Assembly: GCA_945861275.1 (NCBI GenBank)
Contig: CAMATZ010000025.1
Span: 20,180 to 84,179, forward strand
Length of the DNA stretch: 64,000 bases
From: Bordetella parapertussis
GTDB lineage: Bacteria > Pseudomonadota > Gammaproteobacteria > Burkholderiales > SG8-41
Direction of reading: 5' to 3'
The translations under genes and the position numbers were made by a program. The notes under the pieces are model-generated. The model was not told the DNA's origin, did not search any database, and worked only from the letters and a program-made list of their open reading frames with translations. The first letter of the stretch is position 1. Every line of letters starts with the position of its first letter. Positions 1 through 10,579 of this stretch are shown piece by piece.

Positions 1-1
1 C

Positions 2-2194
2 CAGCACCCGGAGGCGCAGGCGCGCATGCAGCAGGCGATGAAAGCGCTCGAAGAGGCCAAGGCGCACGCAATCCGCGAGGCTGAAGCCACTGCCCGCGCG
101 GAAGCGCGTGCGCAAATGGAAGCAGAGCTGCGCAAAATGCAGGAAGCAGATCGCGCCAGCCGCGAAATCGAAATTGCCAGGGCGCGCGAGGACGCTGACA
201 CGCAGACACGCGAGATAGTACGCAAACTGCAGGAGGAAGCACGTCAGGCCAAAGCCGCGGCTGAAGCGATAGCCGCATCCGAACGCGCCGCCCGCGACGA
301 AATCGAAGCGCGTGCACAGGCGCAGGTGCGCGAAGTGCAGGCACAAAGCGCGCGCGCACAAGCCGAGAGCGCCGCCCAGATGGCGGCCGAGAAAAAAGCA
401 CGCGCCGAAGCCGATGTCCAGGCCGCGGCGGAGATGCGCCTGCGCGAGCAGGAGGAACGCAAAGCCATGCAGGAACTCGCGCTTAAGGTGGCGGCGGAGC
501 GCAAGGCGCGCGAGGAAGCCGAACAGCAAGTCATGGTTGCGCGTCAGGCACGCGAGGAGGCAGAACAGCGTCTGCGCAGCACGCCGGCGGGCGACCCCGA
601 ACAAATTCGCAAACTCAACGAAGAAGCGCAAGCCGCGGCGCGCGCGGCTGAAGAAGCGGTAGCGCGCGCTACGGCGACGGCCGAAGCCGCGACACACGCC
701 ATGATCGAGGCCGAGGCACGCGTCAAAAGCGAAAAGACTGCGCGTGCCGCGGCTGAAGATCGCGCCAAAGCCGAAGCTGTGCAACGCATTATGCAGGAAC
801 AGCAGTCGCGTGAAGGCGCAGCGGCCGACATCGGGGCGCGCGTGGCGGCTGAACTGAAGGCGCGCGAGGATGCTGAACGCGCCGAAGAAGCCCGCTATCG
901 CGCGCAGGCCGAGGAGCGCGCCAAGGTATCAGCGGAACGTCAGGCGCGTGACGCCGATGCCAAGGCGGCGGAAGCGCCGCGCGCGCCCGGGCGCAAGACA
1001 AACTGGCTGGGGGTGGGCGTCGCCGGCGCAGCAGTAACGGTGGTAGTGGCGGTGGGCCTGCTACAGCTGATTCCAATATCGGGCTACGTGCCCGCGGTGC
1101 AGGCACTGATGACGCAGCGCCTTGGCCAACCGGTCGCGATCTCCAGAATGCGCTACGAATTACTCCCTTCGCCACAGCTTACACTGGAACGTGTTAGCGT
1201 CGGCAAACTCGAAGAGATCAAGGCGGACAAGATTTTTGTTCCGCTCGGGCCGCTGGGGTTGCTCAGCGGCACGAGCAACTTTGACACCATTCTGGTCAAA
1301 GGCGTGACGCTGGATACCGATGCGCTGGGCGCGATAGCCGGCTGGCTGCGCGCTCCGGCGGATGCGCCGGCGCTGCACATCAGCCGTATCAAATTCAGCG
1401 ACGTGAAACTCGCCGCACGCGACCTTGAAATTCCACAGTTTGACGTGGACGCTACGCTGGGCGGCCGTGGCGAAGTCAGCAAACTCGTCATCAATGTTGA
1501 TAAAGCGCGCTTTGATATCACACCCAAAGATAGCACCTGGCAAGTGGCGCTCAGTGCCGGCGGCTGGAAGTCCTTTATCGGTCCGGCGATTGAATTCGAC
1601 GAGCTCGAGGCAACCGCGGTGATTGATGGCAACGGGGCCACCGTGAGTGCTATCAAGGGCCGTGTGGGCAGCGGGTCGCTCAGCGGAAAATTAAAAGCTA
1701 CCTGGGGCAGCACGATACAGGTGGCGGGTGACCTGAAGCTTGAAAACGGCCGCACGGATCAGTTGCTGCCCGTGTTCACGCGCAATTTCAATGCGAGCGG
1801 CACCCTGAATCTCACTGCCAACTATACGATGCGCGGCGTGAATCTAAAAACGCTGTTCGACGATGTGCGCCTGGAAGGGGTGTTCGCCATCGCCCGCGGC
1901 GAACTCAACAACGTGGATATCGTGCGCGCGCTGCAATCCTCACGCGCAGCCGGGCAGCGCGGCGGCAAAACCCGATTTGACAGTCTGTCGGGCGCCGTGC
2001 AAATCAGCGGCAACAGTTACAGCTACCGCCAGTTACAGTTAAATTCCGGGCCGGTGAATGCGTCAGGCACGGTGGATGTCAATGACGGGGCACTGTCCGG
2101 TAACATCAACGCCGAACTCGGCACCAAAGGCGTGGTGATGGCGCGTGGCACGTTGACAGCGGGCGGCACGGTGGGAGATCCGGTGTTGCGGTAG
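2..2194 (+). CDS. AsmA-like protein with long N-terminal Ala/Glu/Arg coiled coil and a TM segment (5' end outside window)
   Basis: Frame is open to the window edge. Charged heptad-like coiled coil, then TM (WLGVGVAGAAVTVVVAVGLLQLIPI), then AsmA-like C-terminal (LNLTANYTMRGVN..., ARGTLTAGGTVGDPVL). Confidence 0.75.
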   Translation, partial: QHPEAQARMQQAMKALEEAKAHAIREAEATARAEARAQMEAELRKMQEADRASREIEIARAREDADTQTREIVRKLQEEARQAKAAAEAIAASERAARDEIEARAQAQVREVQAQSARAQAESAAQMAAEKKARAEADVQAAAEMRLREQEERKAMQELALKVAAERKAREEAEQQVMVARQAREEAEQRLRSTPAGDPEQIRKLNEEAQAAARAAEEAVARATATAEAATHAMIEAEARVKSEKTARAAAEDRAKAEAVQRIMQEQQSREGAAADIGARVAAELKAREDAERAEEARYRAQAEERAKVSAERQARDADAKAAEAPRAPGRKTNWLGVGVAGAAVTVVVAVGLLQLIPISGYVPAVQALMTQRLGQPVAISRMRYELLPSPQLTLERVSVGKLEEIKADKIFVPLGPLGLLSGTSNFDTILVKGVTLDTDALGAIAGWLRAPADAPALHISRIKFSDVKLAARDLEIPQFDVDATLGGRGEVSKLVINVDKARFDITPKDSTWQVALSAGGWKSFIGPAIEFDELEATAVIDGNGATVSAIKGRVGSGSLSGKLKATWGSTIQVAGDLKLENGRTDQLLPVFTRNFNASGTLNLTANYTMRGVNLKTLFDDVRLEGVFAIARGELNNVDIVRALQSSRAAGQRGGKTRFDSLSGAVQISGNSYSYRQLQLNSGPVNASGTVDVNDGALSGNINAELGTKGVVMARGTLTAGGTVGDPVLR

Positions 2195-2207
2195 TTCGAA
2201 CCGCCTC

Positions 2208-2338
2208 ACCGCAAAGACGCAAAAACGCAAAGGAAACGCAAAGGAAAACAAAACGGCGATTAACCCACAGGGCAATCGCCGTTTTTTATGGAAGTTCTTT
2301 GCGAAATCTTTGCGTTTTTGCGTCTTTGCGGTAAAGTT
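2208..2338. repeat. Iterated-unit inverted repeat (ACCGCAAAGACGCAAAAACGCAAAG / CTTTGCGTTTTTGCGTCTTTGCGGT)
   Basis: Left arm from 2208 and right arm ending about 2333 are reverse complements, flanking a central hairpin. Confidence 0.85.
2250..2287. terminator. Rho-independent terminator-like hairpin
   Basis: Perfect 12-bp arms aaaacggcgatt / aatcgccgtttt, 12-nt loop, T-tract on one side and A-tract on the other; lies between convergent genes. Confidence 0.8.
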
Positions 2339-2353
2339 TTTTTTACGATCTCA

Positions 2354-3229
2354 TCAAATCGCCTTGCGCAGCGCCTCAATGCGTTCATCCAGCGGCGGAT
2401 GCGTCATGAACAATTTGCTGAACGCGCTGCCGCCGGAGATGCCGAACGCCGCCACGGATTTGGGCAACGCCGCTTCCTCGTGGTTCATCTTGAGCCGCTC
2501 CAGCGCCGCGATCATTTTGCGCTTGCCCGCGAGACTGGCGCCGCCGGCATCGGCATGAAACTCACGATGGCGGCTGAACCACATCACAATCATGCTGGCG
2601 AATACGCCAAGCACCAGTTGCGCGATCATGGTCGTCACGAAAAATCCGATGCCTTCGCCACGGTCATTCTTGAGGATAACCCGATCCACAAAGTAACCGA
2701 TGATGCGCGAGAAGAAAATCACGAAAGTGTTGACCACACCCTGTATCAGGGTCAGCGTGATCATGTCGCCGTTGGCGACGTGGCTGATTTCATGGGCGAG
2801 CACAGCCTCGGCTTCGTCTGAGGTCATGTTGTTCATGAGGCCGGTGCTCACCGCCACCAGCGCATTGTTGCGATTCCACCCGGTAGCAAAGGCGTTGATT
2901 TCGGGCGAATCGTAAATCGCAACTTCGGGCATGCCGATGCCGGCTTGACCGGCCTGGCGCTTCACGGTGTTGAACAACCACTGCTCGGTGGCATTCGACG
3001 GGGTGGTGATGACTTGCGCGCCAACCGAGCGTTTAGCCATCCATTTCGATATAAACAGCGATATCAGCGAACCGGCAAATCCCATCACCATCGACAGGAT
3101 CAAAAGGGCATTGAAATTGATGCCGCCGGACTGATTCATAATCTGATCCACGCCCAATACCCGCAGCGTGACGCTGATGACAACCAGAACGGCCAGGTTG
3201 GTTATCACAAACAAGAATATGCGCTTCAT
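2354..3229 (-). CDS. htpX: Protease HtpX (M48 zinc metalloprotease)
   Basis: HEISH zinc motif, N-terminal TM segments, typical HtpX C-terminus ([13 protein letters not shown]). Confidence 0.95.
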   Translation of the reverse strand: MKRIFLFVITNLAVLVVISVTLRVLGVDQIMNQSGGINFNALLILSMVMGFAGSLISLFISKWMAKRSVGAQVITTPSNATEQWLFNTVKRQAGQAGIGMPEVAIYDSPEINAFATGWNRNNALVAVSTGLMNNMTSDEAEAVLAHEISHVANGDMITLTLIQGVVNTFVIFFSRIIGYFVDRVILKNDRGEGIGFFVTTMIAQLVLGVFASMIVMWFSRHREFHADAGGASLAGKRKMIAALERLKMNHEEAALPKSVAAFGISGGSAFSKLFMTHPPLDERIEALRKAI

Positions 3230-3467
3230 AAAAGGTTTTCCTCGGGGTTGTTGGTTATGGGTACGTGGCGTTAGATGGGGGCGCCGCGTGCGAGTTCAAT
3301 AGTAAACGCACTCTGAGATAAAAATTCAAGTATTTGATTTATAACGATTAATTTATGCTTGCGCGGCAGGTAGATAGGTATGCAGGCACCCTGCCGCGCC
3401 ATGCCTGCTCAGGAACCGCACGCGGGGTGTTCATCGGCATGCATCCGTGTTCAGTCGTCGCGGAAAG

Positions 3468-4316
3468 CTACGGTTTACGCCCTACAAAATCCAGAATAGC
3501 CGCCAGCACATTCTCGCCGTTCTGGTGCGGCGGCAACACGTTCCAGAATTCCGCGTTGGGCATCAGCTCTTTCATCGCCCACGCCGACGACGTGGAGTGC
3601 GATGCGTCGGCGCCGGGCAGTATCAGCGCGGGTAGTTTGATATTCAGCAATTGCTCGCCGCTGGCGCCCGACGGCATGGTGTCGCCGTAGAGCGCATCGC
3701 GGCTTTGCGCGCAGAGGTCGAGATAGGCTGCCACATCGTGCTTCACGTAGCCGGCGCTGAACGCGGGATCGGTCGCGTTCTGCGAGGCCCAGGGGCCTGC
3801 TTCGGGATCGAGCCAAAAGTTTTTCGCGGCAGGCCCGCGTGCCGCTGCTGCCGCCAAGCCGTTGGTGCGCACGAATTCGATGTGACGGTCGTAAAATCCG
3901 CGCCCCTTCTGCATCCACAAATAGCCGCCCACCGGCCAATGCAGCAATAGACCGGCGCAGCGCTCGGGACACAGCACGCCCATCGCCGCCGCCACCGAAA
4001 CACCCATACAGCCGCCGACCACCCAAGCCTGCTTCACGCCAAAGTGATCGAGTATCGCCCTCCCCTGCTGCGCGAAAACTTCCCAGGTGAGTTTTTCCAC
4101 GCGCCCGCCGGACACGCCGGCCTCGCGCCGGTCGTAGGCAATCACGGTGAATGATTTTGACAGCGTATTGATTGAATCCATTTCTTTCCACACACCGCCG
4201 CGGGTCCAGCTCTCGATGGTGGAATTAAAACCGCCCGGCGCCAGCAACAGCAAATGCGGGCCGCTCCCCTGCATGTGATAGTTAACTTTGAGTCCGTCAA
4301 TAACAGCAACAGGCAT
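3468..4316 (-). CDS. Alpha/beta fold hydrolase
   Basis: MPVAVIDGLKVNYHMQGSGPHLLLLAPGG; nucleophile-elbow-like GGCMGVSVA. Confidence 0.85.
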   Translation of the reverse strand: MPVAVIDGLKVNYHMQGSGPHLLLLAPGGFNSTIESWTRGGVWKEMDSINTLSKSFTVIAYDRREAGVSGGRVEKLTWEVFAQQGRAILDHFGVKQAWVVGGCMGVSVAAAMGVLCPERCAGLLLHWPVGGYLWMQKGRGFYDRHIEFVRTNGLAAAAARGPAAKNFWLDPEAGPWASQNATDPAFSAGYVKHDVAAYLDLCAQSRDALYGDTMPSGASGEQLLNIKLPALILPGADASHSTSSAWAMKELMPNAEFWNVLPPHQNGENVLAAILDFVGRKP

Positions 4317-4563
4317 CTTGCACCCTCCTTTTGAACCGCAGTTTACACTAACTTATTGTTTGTATTATGATTTTCAGAATGCTTACTCTGCTATACATAA
4401 CCGCATCATGCGAACGAAATAGCCTGCCAGGCGGTCGCGGTTTAAAGCAATCCGGTTCTTAGAAGCGTGCTCAAAATAGTGGATCACACCCCACTTTTAT
4501 GGTGCAAGATACCTTACTATTACCTTACAATTGCCGCAAATTGGAAAAAACGCTACCCGACCG

Positions 4564-5679
4564 ATGCTAGACGCGCCCACAGGGATACGCAGTAAGTTCG
4601 TTTACGATCCCGAGCTATCGCACGAAGAACTCAGAGGGTTTTCGCGCACCATCGCCGAAATCGAATGGTTGCTGCTGATACTCGTGCTGTTCTATCAGCT
4701 GATACTCGCGCCGGACAATATGGCCAACACCGCGCTCTCCATGGCGATGTTTTTCTACACCGCTTTTGTGTTGTTGTTTCGTTACGTAAACTTCTACCGG
4801 CGCGAGGCCTACTGGAAACTCGCGCTGGAGACCGCGATGATGATCGCGTTTATTACCTGGGTGCTGTTTTACACCGGGCGCCTAAACAGCCCGCTGCAAA
4901 ATCTGTATTTGCTGGTGGTCATCACCAGTTCGCTGATGCTGGGACGCCTGTCAACCGTGGTAGCCATGGTGGTGATTGCCGCCTGTTACGGCTGGCTCGG
5001 TTACGTACAGGGTGACTCGGCATTTCAGACATTTGGCGTGGAATTCCTGACGCGTTTCGTGCCGCTGGCGCTGGTGGGTTACGTGACCACCATGATGTCG
5101 TCCGATATGCGCAATGCGCTGACCAGAATCAAGACCCTGTCCGAGACCGACGAACTCACCGGCATCTACAACCGCCGCGCGTTTATGTCGATCAGCGAAC
5201 ACACCGTCAAACTGTCGCAGCGTTATGGCCGTAATTTCAGCGTGATCATGCTGGATTCCGACAGCCTGAAAATCGTCAACGACGGCTACGGCCACGAAGC
5301 CGGCGACCAACTGCTGAAAGCAATGGTCGCACATGTGCAGGTTGAGCTGCGCAAACCGGACCTGCTCGCGCGTTACGGCGGTGACGAGTTTGTGCTGCTG
5401 CTGCCCGACACCAATGTCGAAGGCGCGCGGCTGACCGCCGAACGCATTCGTGAACGCATTGCCACGACGCCCTTGCAACTCGGCGGCAAACAAATCAACA
5501 TCACCGCCAGCATGGGCGTGGCCACTTACCCGGATCACGGTAAAGACTACGAGCGCGTGTTTGAAGCGGCCGACAACGCGCTCTACAGCAGCAAAACCAG
5601 CGGCAAGAATAAGGTAACCATTGCGCATGCATCTGTGGCGCGCACGCCTGAGCAGAGCGCGCAAACGCCCCGCACCTGA
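4564..5679 (+). CDS. GGDEF-domain diguanylate cyclase with N-terminal membrane region
   Basis: ETDELTGIYNRRAF...RYGGDEFVLLLPDT; multiple TM helices. Start at 4564 preferred over the TTG at 4531. Confidence 0.9.
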   Translation: MLDAPTGIRSKFVYDPELSHEELRGFSRTIAEIEWLLLILVLFYQLILAPDNMANTALSMAMFFYTAFVLLFRYVNFYRREAYWKLALETAMMIAFITWVLFYTGRLNSPLQNLYLLVVITSSLMLGRLSTVVAMVVIAACYGWLGYVQGDSAFQTFGVEFLTRFVPLALVGYVTTMMSSDMRNALTRIKTLSETDELTGIYNRRAFMSISEHTVKLSQRYGRNFSVIMLDSDSLKIVNDGYGHEAGDQLLKAMVAHVQVELRKPDLLARYGGDEFVLLLPDTNVEGARLTAERIRERIATTPLQLGGKQINITASMGVATYPDHGKDYERVFEAADNALYSSKTSGKNKVTIAHASVARTPEQSAQTPRT

Positions 5680-5697
5680 ATGCGCGGCGGTTAAATC

Positions 5698-6510
5698 CTA
5701 AAGCACGCGCGTGCGGCGCGGCCTGAAATAATCTGTGTTAGCGTAAAACACCGCGTCGTTATTGGCGCCGTACCAGCCGGGCACGCCCAGCACGGGCAAT
5801 GGCGACAGATCGCGTGCGCTAATGATTCCGGTGCGCAAGGCCTGCGCCGCCAAATCGTCGGCATGCACCAGCAATGCGGCGTCATCCACCGCGGCACACG
5901 CGTGCGGCGTGTGCAGCAATAGCGCATGGCCGCTCATGCCGACATAAGGCGACAACGCTTTTTCATACAGCGCGTGACCGAAAATCACAAACCGCGTGCT
6001 GCTCATCAACGCCTCTCGTTCCTGCCAAAACACCTGCTGCCACTCAAACGCGCGCAGGCCCGCCAGCACCGCTGCACTGCTGCTGAGCACCAGCACGCCG
6101 CTCTCGTCGAACAGGGTCAGCGCATCACGCCGTGCGCTGCGCACCTGGGACACGCCGCCACAGCGCGCGCGCAGCTCGGTTGCGTGCGCATGATTTAACG
6201 CCGCCTTGATGCGCGGAAACGCCAGCCACACCAGGGCATTGAATAAATCATGCCAATTCGCGCCCCGCAGCGGCACCACGCCTTCATCATGGATACGCAG
6301 TTCGTAATCCGCGGCGCCGGGCGCCGGCCGGCCGGGCAGAAGATCGAAACGCAGCGCGTGGCCGCCACCGGAACGCACGCCGCGCGCGCTGGCAAGCCGG
6401 CTCAATTCATGCGGCGCCGGCCACTCTGCACCCGGCGTGGCCTCAGCGAGGGCGCGCAACGGTGCAAACATCGGCGAGCGCGCGGCGAATTGTGAATCCC
6501 AGACTTGCAT
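5698..6510 (-). CDS. DUF3025-like protein
   Basis: Conserved NWHDLFNALVWLAFPRIKAALN and FGHALYEKAL; start likely MQVWDSQF. Confidence 0.75.
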   Translation of the reverse strand: MQVWDSQFAARSPMFAPLRALAEATPGAEWPAPHELSRLASARGVRSGGGHALRFDLLPGRPAPGAADYELRIHDEGVVPLRGANWHDLFNALVWLAFPRIKAALNHAHATELRARCGGVSQVRSARRDALTLFDESGVLVLSSSAAVLAGLRAFEWQQVFWQEREALMSSTRFVIFGHALYEKALSPYVGMSGHALLLHTPHACAAVDDAALLVHADDLAAQALRTGIISARDLSPLPVLGVPGWYGANNDAVFYANTDYFRPRRTRVL

Positions 6511-6580
6511 AAGTCTAGTGTACGCCGGACACCCGCTAACAAGGTAAAATCGCGCGCTTCGATTTAACTTTTTACGCCCC

Positions 6581-7681
6581 ATGGAAACCCTGGATTGCGC
6601 GGTCATTGGCGCAGGCGTGGTTGGCCTCGCCATCGCACGCAAACTGGCGATGAACGGCCGCGAAGTCGTCATTCTCGAAGCAGAAGATGCCTTTGGCACG
6701 CACACCAGCGCGCGCAACTCCGAAGTCATACACGCGGGTATTTATTATGCCGGCGGATCGCTCAAAGCGAAATTGTGCGTGCCGGGCCGCCAGGCGCTGT
6801 ACCACTATTGCGCCGAACACGGCGTGCATCACCAGCGCATCGGCAAAGTCATCGTCGCCTGCGATGACAGCGAACTCGCGGGACTCAAAAAATACCAGGC
6901 GCAGGCCGAAGCCAACGGCGTGGACGACCTGCGCATGCTCAATCCCGCCGAACTCGCGCAACTGGAACCCGCGGTGCGTTGCGTGGCGGGATTTCTGTCG
7001 CCGTCTACCGGCATTATCGACAGTCACGGACTGATGCTGTCCTACCTGGGCGAAGCCGAGGATCGCGGTGCGATGCTGGCGCTATCCAGTCCGCTGCTAA
7101 GTGGCCACGTCGAAAGCGACGGCATCGTGCTTGCAGTCGGTGGCGTGGAACCGATGACGGTGAAATGCCGCTCGGTCGTTATCTCTGCAGGCCTGAATGC
7201 ACCCGCTGTGGCACGCAGCATCACCGGCATACCCGCCGCCACCATTCCACCCACCTACTACGCCATCGGCCATTACTACACGCTCACCACGACATCACCT
7301 TTCAAGCGCCTGATATATCCGGTGGCGCGGCCCGACTGGCTCGGCGTGCATGTCACCATCGACCTTGGCGGCCGCGTCAAGTTCGGCCCTGATTTTGAAT
7401 GGATAGACCGCATCGATTACCGCTTCGACGAACGCCGCGAAGCGTCGTTCTACAAAGCGATCCGGCATTATTTTCCGGGGCTGCAGGACGGCACCCTGCA
7501 ACCCGGCTACACCGGCATACGTCCACGCATTACCGGGCCAGGCGAAGCGGCGCAGGACTTCACCTTTCACGACCACACCGTGCACGGCGTGCATGGGCTG
7601 GTGGCGCTCTACGGCATCGAGTCACCGGGACTCACCGCTTCGCTGGCGATCGCCGACTATGTAGCGCAGCGGCTGGATTAA
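6581..7681 (+). CDS. FAD-dependent oxidoreductase (L-2-hydroxyglutarate oxidase-like, DAO family)
   Basis: N-terminal DCAVIGAGVVGLAIARKLA; HTSARNSEVIHAGIYY motif. Confidence 0.88.
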   Translation: METLDCAVIGAGVVGLAIARKLAMNGREVVILEAEDAFGTHTSARNSEVIHAGIYYAGGSLKAKLCVPGRQALYHYCAEHGVHHQRIGKVIVACDDSELAGLKKYQAQAEANGVDDLRMLNPAELAQLEPAVRCVAGFLSPSTGIIDSHGLMLSYLGEAEDRGAMLALSSPLLSGHVESDGIVLAVGGVEPMTVKCRSVVISAGLNAPAVARSITGIPAATIPPTYYAIGHYYTLTTTSPFKRLIYPVARPDWLGVHVTIDLGGRVKFGPDFEWIDRIDYRFDERREASFYKAIRHYFPGLQDGTLQPGYTGIRPRITGPGEAAQDFTFHDHTVHGVHGLVALYGIESPGLTASLAIADYVAQRLD

Positions 7682-7762
7682 GCCGCTGCATTATCTTCCG
7701 GATTGCAGCGTGAGTAGGGCTGCGTTAAGCTGTTTCGCTGCTCACTTAACCAGGGGAGTGTC

Positions 7763-8617
7763 ATGGGAAAACTTGATGGCCGCGTGGCTATAGTCACCGG
7801 CGCGAGCCGGGGTATCGGCGAGGAGATCGCCAAACTGTTCGCCCGCGAAGGCGCCAAAGTGGTGTGTGCGGCGCGAACGCTTAACGAAGGTGATCATCGC
7901 ATGCTGGCGGGGTCGCTTGCGGGCACCGTCAGAAAAATCACGGACGCCGGCGGCCAGGCAATCGCAGTCGCGGTTGACGTATCCAACGAGGCCGACTGCC
8001 AAAAACTGGTGGCCGCTGCGCACGAGGCATTTGGCCCGATTGATATATTGGTAAACGATGCCGCGCTCACCTATTACAAACCCATTGTGGATTACAACGT
8101 CAAGCACTGGGTCAAGGCGTTCGCAGTCAACGTTCATGCGCCCTTCATGCTGTCGCAACTGGTGCTGCCCGATATGATCAAGCAGCGGCGCGGCGCCATC
8201 ATCAATATTTCATCGGGTTCGGCGATCGGGCCGGGCCGCACACCCTTCAAGGACGCGCGCCCGGCGAACGGCGGCACCATGTATGGCGCCACCAAAGCCG
8301 CACTGGAGCGTTTCACGCAGGGGCTGGCGCAGGAAGTCGCCGAGTACAATATCGCGGTAACCGCAGTGTCCCCTTCGCAAGTGGTGCCGACACCGGGCAC
8401 GGTGTATCACAAGCTGGTAAAGGCCATCGACGATCCGCAAGGCGAGCCGCCCCTGCTGATGGCAAAAGCGGCGCTGCTGCTGGCCAGCGAGCCACCCGAA
8501 AAAATCAACGGCCGCGTAACCTACAGCCAGCAGCTACTCAGCGAATACGCGCAACTGGAACGGCCCGGGACAGGACGCGGCGTCACCGTCAAGGGCACCG
8601 GTTACTCGCAGATCTGA
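7763..8617 (+). CDS. SDR family oxidoreductase
   Basis: VTGASRGIGEEIA, NISSGSAIG, YGATKAALE. Confidence 0.9.
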   Translation: MGKLDGRVAIVTGASRGIGEEIAKLFAREGAKVVCAARTLNEGDHRMLAGSLAGTVRKITDAGGQAIAVAVDVSNEADCQKLVAAAHEAFGPIDILVNDAALTYYKPIVDYNVKHWVKAFAVNVHAPFMLSQLVLPDMIKQRRGAIINISSGSAIGPGRTPFKDARPANGGTMYGATKAALERFTQGLAQEVAEYNIAVTAVSPSQVVPTPGTVYHKLVKAIDDPQGEPPLLMAKAALLLASEPPEKINGRVTYSQQLLSEYAQLERPGTGRGVTVKGTGYSQI

Positions 8618-8644
8618 TCACGGAAATCCACAGCACAATAAAAC

Positions 8645-8655
8645 GGGGTCAGAGT
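8645..8655 (-). repeat. ACTCTGACCCC tag joined to an AT-rich motif copy
   Basis: Minus strand reads taagtaattgtttttattgaatttttaatattattcgACTCTGACCCC; matches the RAYT 5' flank at 46318-46366. Confidence 0.75.
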
Positions 8656-8685
8656 CGAATAATATTAAAAATTCAATAAAAACAA

Positions 8686-9528
8686 TTACTTACGATCTCC
8701 ATCCTCATAGCGTTCGAGGAACGCCTGTACCGCCTTAATCCATTCCTCGCGGGCAAATACAAACCCCTCATTGTGACCGCCGCTCAGTTCCAGGAAGACC
8801 TTGGGTTCACGCGCCGCGGCATATAAACGCCTGCCATGCGCGTACGGAACGATTTCGTCGCCAGGGCTGTGCGCGATCAGCAGCGGCGCGCGACTGCGTT
8901 CAAGACTGGCGAGATTGTCGTATTGAATGCGGCTTAACCAACGCACCGGCAGCCAGGGATACAGTTCGGCGCCGAGATCCGGTATCGAGGTAAACGTCGA
9001 TGACAGTATCAGCGCGCGTGGCGCAGGTTGCGCATGTTGCGCCGCAAGCCAGGCTGCTACGCCGCCACCCAGCGATTCGCCGAAAATCACGATCTCAGAC
9101 GCTTTGATGCCGCGCGTAGCGGTCAGCCACAACCAACTTGCTGTGGCATCCTGATAGGTACCCTCTTCCGACGGCGTCCCCGTGCTGTCGCCGTAGCCGC
9201 GATAGTCCACCAGCAAAGTGTGATATCCCATACCGTAAAACATTTTGGCGTAACCGATGCGATGCGCAATATTGCCGGCGTTGCCGTGAAACAGCAGCAC
9301 CGTGCCGCGCACGGGCAGCGATCCCGGTATCCACCAGGCGGCGAGTTGTTCGCCGTCTGCCGTGGGCAAAGTCACTTTCTCGAACGCTAGGCCCAAGGCT
9401 TGCGGCGTGATGTCGGCGCCCCCTTTCATGGGAAAGAAAACCATGCGCGGCTGAAACACGAACACCAGCGCCAGCAGCGCGACGTAGCCTGCTACAAGCG
9501 AAAGCATCACTTTGAGCAGGTAGGTCAT
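8686..9528 (-). CDS. Alpha/beta hydrolase (BEM46/ABHD13-like)
   Basis: LLFHGNAGNIAHR, YRGYGDSTG, FGESLGGGVAAWLA. Confidence 0.88.
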   Translation of the reverse strand: MTYLLKVMLSLVAGYVALLALVFVFQPRMVFFPMKGGADITPQALGLAFEKVTLPTADGEQLAAWWIPGSLPVRGTVLLFHGNAGNIAHRIGYAKMFYGMGYHTLLVDYRGYGDSTGTPSEEGTYQDATASWLWLTATRGIKASEIVIFGESLGGGVAAWLAAQHAQPAPRALILSSTFTSIPDLGAELYPWLPVRWLSRIQYDNLASLERSRAPLLIAHSPGDEIVPYAHGRRLYAAAREPKVFLELSGGHNEGFVFAREEWIKAVQAFLERYEDGDRK

Positions 9529-10541
9529 CCATAAATCTCCAGCGGCGGTTCATCCAGCGCGGCGGCCTGCTCGCGCAGCGCGAGTATGTGATCCTGCCAG
9601 TAACGCTGGGTGTTAAAAAACGGAAAACTCTGCGGGAACGCCGGATCGCCCCAACGCCGCGCCAGCCAGCCCGCGTAATGCACCATGCGCAGGGTACGCA
9701 GCGGCTCGATCAGCGCCAGTTCCGCTGGATTGAAATCGTGAAACTCGCGGTAGCCGGCAATGATCGCAGCGAGTTGCCGTTGCTGCGCGTCACGCTCGCC
9801 ACCGAGCCACATCCAGATATCCTGCACCGCCGGTCCCATGCGCGCGTCGTCGAGATCGACGAAGTGCGGCCCAGCGTCCGTCCACAGGATATTTCCGGCG
9901 TGACAATCGCCGTGCAGCCGCAGCGTGTTGAAACCGCCCCCGTTGCAACACTGCTGCCAGCGGTTTTTCACGCGCTCGATGACATCCAGCACTGTGCTCT
10001 CGTACGCCACGCGCAGGTCGGGCGGTACAAAGTCGTTCTCCAGCACATAACGCACCGGCGCCACGCCAAACTCTTCCACGCCTATCACTGGACGCTCATA
10101 AAAATCATCCAAAGCGCCGATGGCATGGATGCGCGCGATGAAGCGGCCCAGCCAGCGCAGCGTGTCTTCGTCCTCGAATTCGGGCGTGCGCCCGCCCTGG
10201 CGTGGATACAGCGCCAGCATGAACCCGGCGTGCTCATGCAGCGTGCTGCCGTTGAATACCAGTGGCGCCACCACCGGCAATTCCGCTTGCGCCAGTTCCA
10301 GGGCAAACGCATGTTCTTCCAGAATCGCCGCGCGGCTCCAGCGCTGCGGGCGGTAGAACTTGGCGACCACGCTGGTGCCGTTTTCCAGCCACACCTGGTA
10401 AACGCGGTTCTCATAACTGTTGAGCGCCGTGAGGCGGCCATCGCACCGCTGACCGGTGGTTTCGACCGCATCGAGCAGGCATTCCGGCGTCAGCGCCGCA
10501 TAAGGCGCGACAACAGGCGTGTTATTTTTCTTGGGCATCAA
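9525..10541 (-). CDS. srkA: Stress response serine/threonine kinase YihE/SrkA
   Basis: ALNSYENRVYQV, LRLHGDCHAGNILW, FVDLDDARMGPAVQDIWM. Confidence 0.93.
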   Translation of the reverse strand: MMPKKNNTPVVAPYAALTPECLLDAVETTGQRCDGRLTALNSYENRVYQVWLENGTSVVAKFYRPQRWSRAAILEEHAFALELAQAELPVVAPLVFNGSTLHEHAGFMLALYPRQGGRTPEFEDEDTLRWLGRFIARIHAIGALDDFYERPVIGVEEFGVAPVRYVLENDFVPPDLRVAYESTVLDVIERVKNRWQQCCNGGGFNTLRLHGDCHAGNILWTDAGPHFVDLDDARMGPAVQDIWMWLGGERDAQQRQLAAIIAGYREFHDFNPAELALIEPLRTLRMVHYAGWLARRWGDPAFPQSFPFFNTQRYWQDHILALREQAAALDEPPLEIYG

Positions 10542-10579
10542 CAGAGAGTGGGGCTAAAATCGGCCATTGAAAAAGACCA

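Noticed and set aside
3326-3357. tcaagtatttgatttataacgattaatttatg as a motif copy
   Set aside because: Partial match only (core broken by several substitutions); left out of the count.
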